In this document: positions 58,080-64,000 of the stretch, piece by piece
How positions within the stretch are numbered: the stretch's first letter is position 1
How the letters are laid out: every line of letters starts with the position of its first letter
From: Anisus vortex
Lineage: Eukaryota; Mollusca; Gastropoda; Planorbidae
Length of the DNA stretch: 64,000 bases
Assembly: GCA_949126835.1 (NCBI GenBank)
Contig: OX421492.1
Span: 40,224,498 to 40,288,497, forward strand
Direction of reading: 5' to 3'
Notes under the pieces: generated by a model
What the model was told of the DNA's origin: nothing
Database searches by the model: none
Seen by the model: only the letters and a program-made list of their open reading frames with translations
Program-made: the position numbers and the translations under genes

Positions 58080-58625
58080 TTTAAATAATAATAATAATAT
58101 TTGTATAGCGCTGCCAACAAACATAATGTAAGCTCAGAGCGCGTTTAACATACAACTAAGAATACGGATATTACACTAGGCCAGGTGACAGAGCTAAATT
58201 GATGATTAAAAAAAAGACAAAACAAATAAATGTAGTATTTACCGACCCAACCCATAAGTAAGACAGTAAGTTTCTAAAGCATGTTAAATGTTATCGAACG
58301 TAAATATTGAAATAATGAGTTTTTAAGTTCTTTTTGAAAGTAACAGTAGAGCTTGTTCGCCTCAGTTGAATGGGAAGTTGATTCCACACCTTCGGACCGG
58401 ATACTGAGAAGGCTCTAAGGCCAACGGTCGTCAGAGAGAAACGGGGCTCTTCCAGAAGCGATGAGTTTGCAGAACGAAGTGTTCTTTGCGGTACATACGG
58501 TCTGATTAGTGCCTTGAGATAGGACGGAAACTCGTTATTAAAAATGCACTGATGGCAAAGTAGCGCCACTTTATACTCAATTCTGGCCAGTGGAGCGAGC
58601 GTAGAAAGGCAGTTCCCGAGTCTCT
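58080..58625 (-). mobile_element. CR1/L2-like LINE 3' end, family d
   Basis: The minus strand reads ARIEYKVALLCHQCIFNNEF, PSYLKALIRPYVPQRTLRSA, VGLRAFSVSGPKVWNQLPIQ, then LRRTSSTVTFKKNLKTHYF and a stop, then a 3' UTR ending GGCAGCGCTATACAAATATT and (ATT)n. It is another family than the neighbour at 57700 but follows the same RAFS..P.xWNxLP pattern. Confidence 0.85.
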
Positions 58626-59199
58626 TTTAGACTTGCACATAAACAAACGCACAGTACTTTTATGTATTCGTTGTAGCCTGGCGATTTAATGACATAAATG
58701 ACATATATTTCTGTTGGATTTAAAACTGACAACTCTAGCCTGCATGTTTTTTTTTGGTTTAAAATGAGATTAAGATGTTGTTGTTTTTTTTTTTGGGGGG
58801 GGGGGCGGTTATCGGGCAAAATCTAGATATCAGACTGCACAAATTAAAATCTACTTTGACTGTTAGAATTTAAAGCCTATGTTATTCATAGTAGAAAAAA
58901 AGAAAAAAGACAAATACAATTTATTGGTCTGGTAAAGAAGTATTTTTAAAATTTATGCACTGTTGTTTTACATACACATGATGTTAAGGTACAAGCGCCT
59001 GCTCTTTATTACCGATCGAATGATCGGTCACCTGGTACTATATATTCTATATAATAAAACCTAAGAAATCAGTCTATCTGGAATGCTTAGCGATTTGGTT
59101 TTTGAGAGTATAATATAGAAATATGACACAATATCTACGGAACGGGAAAAGCCAGTTTTAATGTTTGCGTCCACGTTGCATTTAAAGCTGCACATTTAA

Positions 59200-59775
59200 A
59201 TACATGAATCTATTTTACTCGGCGACTGTTGGTAGCATCATAACCTTTGCAATCACCTGCTGGTATGGTAATACCACCACATTGAACAAACACCGGATAG
59301 ACCGCCTAATAAACAAAGCCTCTCGTACTACACAGACAGAATTACCATCTCTTGCGGATATTTTCAGTTCAATGTGCCTGTCTATGATTGATAAAATCCT
59401 CCAAGATCATGCACACCCGCTTCATGATAGTTACATAATATCTAGTCGAAGTGGTCGGCTTCTTTCAATAAGGGCAAGAACAGAGAGATTTAGGAACTCT
59501 TTTGTTCCACTGTCAGTGAGACTCTTTCAAAAGAATCACCTTTCAGCCAGGAAATACAATGGCTCAATAGCTGACTCCTAAATAATAGGCCTACTTTTTT
59601 TCTTGTATGATCAATGGTATGATAGTATGCGTGAATGTCTATTGTGTTTGAGTACAAATGGTTCTTTAATATTGTTTTAGGTATGCTGAAAGACGGAATT
59701 TATGTAATCAAGTCAATTTTCCATTCATTTGGATCAATAAAGCAATCTTATCTTATCTTATCTTATCTTATCTTA
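59200..59775 (+). mobile_element. CR1/L2-like LINE 3' end, subfamily a
   Basis: The frame 59204-59581 encodes TVGSIITFAITCWYGNTTTL, HRIDRLINKASRT and [20 protein letters not shown] up to a stop. The 3' UTR then runs to GGATCAATAAAGCAATCTTA and the (TCTTA)n tail at 59750-59775, followed by a (CT)n-rich tract (59795-59845). It is the longest copy of the subfamily found here and its last 125 codons are open. Confidence 0.85.
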
Positions 59776-59845
59776 TGGTCCAAAACTATAGATTTCTTTC
59801 TCTCTCTCTTTCTCTCCCTCTCTTTCTCTCTCTCTCTCTCTTTAA

Positions 59846-62800
59846 TAACACAAACAAACTTAATTTCATTTGTTGCTGTTTTTATGCTGTTTTTGATGTT
59901 GTAAATAAAAAATTGTGTAAATATTAGGGCGCAGGGTGGCTTAGTGTTGGCTCTTCATATGTGGTCTCCTGTTGAAATCTAAATCTTGGTTAATGAAAAT
60001 GTTGTAATTCCCCTGTATTCCCACAATATCATTCTTAAAGCCGTTCTTAAAGCCAGCTGTTTTACATATATCTTTAAATGGGTGTATGGACTAAAACTAT
60101 GTGTGTGTCTTTTTGCACATCACACTTTGTCACATAAACACACACATGCAAACACACACAAAAGATCCAAATGATCCAGCAAGTTATCCTTTCACAAATC
60201 AGACTGATTAAGGAATGCCTTCGCATATTCTTATAAAGAGATGCTTGAGAGGTGTAATCATTGTGATTCTAAGAAATATCAATCCAAAGAAATAATTGAT
60301 ACTACCATTATTGTAAGTGACCTTTAGCGCAACTTTATTACTGCAGAAAATATCTCAGAATGTAAATCGTGGTAATATTTTTTTTCCATACCAGGCATTG
60401 ACTTGTGTCATGGGAGACTACTCTACCTTTAATTCTACGACTTTGACAATTTACAGATCATACTGGCATTTGTAATAACTATTAACTAATCCCGGGGACA
60501 GATATTTGATAATGTCGAAGTTGATCTGAAAACTGATTTTTTTCACATGTACAACTTGATTTTGCTTTAATAAGATAAAGTAAAACCATTCAAAATTGTA
60601 CATTTAACCAACTGCCCAACTAGGACAACTACTACAGAATAAACACCAATTCACACACATAAGTGTTTTAGCTTTGAAATTTTTATAGTAATAAAAAGAA
60701 TTTTTAGAAAGATATTTTGTTTTGTAAAAATGACGTATAGGCATTTTTGTTTTTTATGTAATTATTATTGAAGAAACTTATTTTTGGTATAATCATTTTT
60801 TTTTCAATTTAAGTACATATAAAACTTGATAGATTGAAGAAACATATACAGCATTTAATTAAACCTCTCATCAAAATTCAAAACTAGACTCAAACCCGAG
60901 ATATTCAAAGGAAGTGCCATAATCTTCTGTATAAGAAAATGTCTTTGACATATAAGAATAAGATAAAATAGAAATAAATCTATATTTCAACTATTTAATG
61001 ACATGCTTTTTTAAGAGTAAACAGTATAAAATTGATAATTAGCCACACATAAAATGAAAGTTAATATAAAAGTATTTTGGTTGATTGGTAGAATGTGATG
61101 CAATGGCAATGAGTTAGCTTGTTATGTTTTTAATCAATAGTAAGTGGGTGAATGCAGACATTTTATTTGAGTTCAATTCTTTGGATCCCAAAAATAGAAA
61201 GGGATCCTAAAACTCTTTTATCCTTTATTCTATGACAATTTTCCCAACTTTATAGAAAGCTTACAAAATAGGGAAAAAATATATCATTCTTTATCTAGTA
61301 TATTTAGGTCTACAGGTCTACATATTGTACTGAAATAAAAAACAACAACAATGCACTCATTGAAAGAGCACTTAAAAGTAAGCTTATTTTTAACATTTCC
61401 AAAAGGCATTTACATTTTTCATAAAGAACAGTTATCAATGTGTTATAAAATACCCTTCTAAAGCATTGCTTGTGATACACTTACCAGATGCCAGTCCATA
61501 CCAACAGTTTCATATTAAAATATTCGATTAGCTTTTTTTATTGTAGTCATAACAAGGAAACTGGGAATAACAGTTCAGTAACAGTCAAAACTTAACAACT
61601 GAAACTTGTGCTTAAAAACCTAAACTCTTTGAACATATATTTTCTTTTGTAGCACACTTGCTATACTTGAAATACTTTTGTATCAATCCAAACAAAGCAG
61701 TTCTCCTTATTACCTTTTTGCCCAGTCATGTGTGAACCCTTAATCTATTTTACTCAGTCTATTAAGGATATTCTAATAGCTCTTCCTCTATTATATCATT
61801 TGTGTTGTTGGGTGTGTATGTTTTGAATTTGAAGGCAATCTCCTCTAAAACAGGTAATGGTCCCAAAAAAACACCTGAACTGTATTTAATTAAATTTAGA
61901 GGTTCATTTATTGATTGGAGTCATTGAGGCATACTTTAGAGATCAAATGACTCTTGCTGTGACTTAGACTAGAGACAAAGACTTTATTATATATTCTCCA
62001 TTACTGTCACATAGGGAAATTGTCAGACAATTTTGATGTTTAGTTTGGGTTAGGAATTGAGTGCTGGCAAGTTCAGTAATATATTTAGAAATAAGGTGTT
62101 TTGATTCCCTTGGATATCACAGAATGGGGAAAAGTGCAAGTCTTATTTGTGGCAGGTTTGATGTTCATCTAATGTTGTGTTTCTTATTTTTTCTTTTACA
62201 TAGTTAAACACATTAAATAGTTATACTTGTTAATGGGTATGTAATAAGTTAAAGGAATGCTTATTCTACTGTTCAAGTATGGCAAGTATGTTACAGCTCA
62301 ACATGTTATAGTTAATGCTTATATGTTTCCATTTAATTAGTTTAAGGGCCTAAAATATCAAAAAGGCGTTTTCTTGTTGTCCTTGTGGTGGATTTGAAAT
62401 ATTTTATTTTAAAGTATGAACTGAACATAAAAATGAATATTATAATTAAACAACCCCTAAAAAAAAGTGTTTTTTAAAATATAAATCCTTTCTATTATAA
62501 GTGTTTTAATTATGCGTTAGCCTTAGAAAGGTTTTGTTCTTTGCCACCTACAAAAAAAACCCACTATATTACCAAAAGCAAAATAAATGAATATATTAGG
62601 GCCTACATTTTTAATGATTTAATGATATTGGGAGTGAGTGTTGAGGTGGTTTAATATGGATTTACCAATGCCCATTCTAGAGTGTAAAGAAAAAAATACG
62701 GTTACAAACTAATTGGGTGTGGTGGGGGGGGGGGGGGGAATGTGGCTTAAAATTTGATAGAATGTGTTGCCCAGTGCTTAACATCTATGTCCCAAGTTTA

Positions 62801-62886
62801 AGATCAATAGGATGACGGGATGTGGTTCAATTAAAGGTTGGTCTGTCGCGAGCCACCAAGTGTACCAGAAACAAAGTTTGGCGAAG
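59846..62886. other. AT-rich non-coding stretch: no feature recognised
   Basis: Presumably gene 2 intron or beyond. A tRNA-like phrase at 59930-59990 is too degenerate to call. No exon with PDZ or phosphatase motifs seen. Confidence 0.35.
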
Positions 62887-62890
62887 TTAA

Positions 62891-62963
62891 CCCTTACAGT
62901 CCCGGGCGCGTATATAGCGGAACTGAAGGCAGCATAGATAGAAGTAGGTCGGTACGGGAAGGG
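62891..62963. mobile_element. 73-bp piggyBac-like MITE
   Basis: TTAA flanks it at 62887-62890 and 62964-62967. The ends CCCTTACAGTCCCGG and (reverse) CCCTTCCCGTACCGA are imperfect inverted repeats. It is far more GC-rich than its surroundings. The CCCT start and TTAA target fit piggyBac. Confidence 0.7.
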
Positions 62964-63069
62964 TTAATATAAAGCTTTTTAAAAATACTTCAGTTCTAAA
63001 TATTTAACTCAACTTTTTGTTTAAATTTGGCATTCAAAAAAAGTGCACTCTGGTAGGCTAAATAATGTA

Positions 63070-63172
63070 CAGGGTGGGCCAATAAAATGTTACCAACTTT
63101 AACAAAATAATTCCTCATTTTGAAAACCTGTGCATGATTAAAAAATTAAAAACATTTTATTGGCTCACCCTG
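63070..63172. mobile_element. 103-bp mariner-like MITE
   Basis: TA dinucleotides flank the ends (63068-63069 and 63173-63174). CAGGGTGGGCCAATAAAATG and (reverse) CAGGGTGAGCCAATAAAATG differ at one base of twenty. The interior is about 55 bases of AT-rich sequence. Confidence 0.87.
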
Positions 63173-63174
63173 TA

Positions 63175-64000
63175 TATAGTACATAGAAATTGCCTTCGCC
63201 TCATATAATGTCATTCAATGAAGTATTGTCTTTTAAATATGTTTGATTCCACTATGTGAAATTTTTCGCGTCATGAACTTTATTGCTTGACATTTCCTCA
63301 GAGTATGAACAATGTCAGGTCTGTTATACATGAGAGTAAAATGTGAAAGTAAATGATATTGTCATTAAAAATAAGACTTGATGTTTGTATTGTGCGTTTT
63401 GTGTGTGTGTTTGTGGAAGCTTATACGATGATTAGGAGTAGTGAATAGTTTTATACTTGATGTTCAAAACTATAGAAATACCCTTTCTTTAAAACAAAAT
63501 AATCAGCAAACGGTGTCGTTGTGTTGTTAAAAGCAAATACTTCTTGGTTATTTTAAAATAAAAATACTTATTGGCCTTTTCTGAAAAAAATTCAAACAAC
63601 TGTAAATGTAAATGATTATTGGCTGTATATCTTTTTTAAGCATGATAACAAATGTAGGATGTTAAAACAAGATAGTTAAAATATACTTCTTTTTTTAATG
63701 ATCTATCCATGTAGTGGGATAGTAATTAGTGCTATATGTATAGCGTGACATTTGCACGGTATTGAAAACCGACAAGTAAGACTATTTATTAGTAATATAA
63801 AATGGTAAACCTCTGTGTAGAGATACCCCTTAACTCACCGGTATCTCCTGTACACCGCCACACTCTCCCACCCCTTCCCTCTTGACCATCAATACTAGTT
63901 GCCCTGTTGTCTCTATTTCGGGGTTTGTTCTTCATATAAAAAGAAGATTACGTTGAGTGTAGGCCTACCGTATTTCAATTTGGCAAGTGGCCAGAACACT
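63175..64000. other. AT-rich end of window: no feature recognised
   Basis: A pyrimidine-rich tract lies at 63830-63920. No open frame with recognisable content. Confidence 0.35.

Overview
This is AT-rich eukaryotic DNA from a metazoan with long introns. Spliced genes, the retroelement mix (RTE, CR1/L2-like and I-like LINEs), hAT, piggyBac and Helitron debris and tRNA-derived SINEs fit a mollusc, probably a gastropod. That placement is an inference from general character and no single sequence proves it. Nothing bacterial, plasmid-like or viral was seen.

Two protein-coding genes, both on the + strand, can be built exon by exon with matching splice phases. Gene 1 (11-8739) has six exons and would encode 622 residues: an N-terminal part with one likely membrane segment, a central coiled coil, and a polar Ser/Glu-rich tail. 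I do not recognise it. Gene 2 (38325-53232, continuing past the window) has twelve exons covering the FERM domain and the start of the linker of a PTPN3/PTPN4-type protein tyrosine phosphatase. Its PDZ and phosphatase exons must lie downstream.

Most of the rest is transposon and satellite DNA. Gene 1 introns hold a 19-bp minisatellite (exactly 35 copies), a 41-bp composite, a 37-bp and a 42-bp minisatellite, and a degenerate hAT element. From 9.6 to 20 kb there are nested insertions: an RTE LINE with a 10-bp target duplication and a hAT MITE inside an older hAT, a hAT-like element inside an RTE reading frame, and a 3.9-kb nested inverted repeat (13734-17645) with 15-bp repeats at both ends that fits no family I know. 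From 20 to 30 kb are SINEs, a Helitron Rep/helicase relic, an unexplained GC-rich island and two copies of an RNase H-bearing LINE. From 30 to 35 kb a 59-bp satellite (15 copies) interrupts one copy of a hAT family, a complete copy of which lies at 33301-34223. Gene 2 introns hold a frameshifted piggyBac element with intact ends and several small elements with clean duplications. From 53 to 64 kb there is a hAT element, LINE 3' ends, a SINE and very short piggyBac-like and mariner-like MITEs.

The two genes show no functional link. The window's main interest is its layered transposon structure, the inverted repeat and satellite region, and the unrecognised gene 1.
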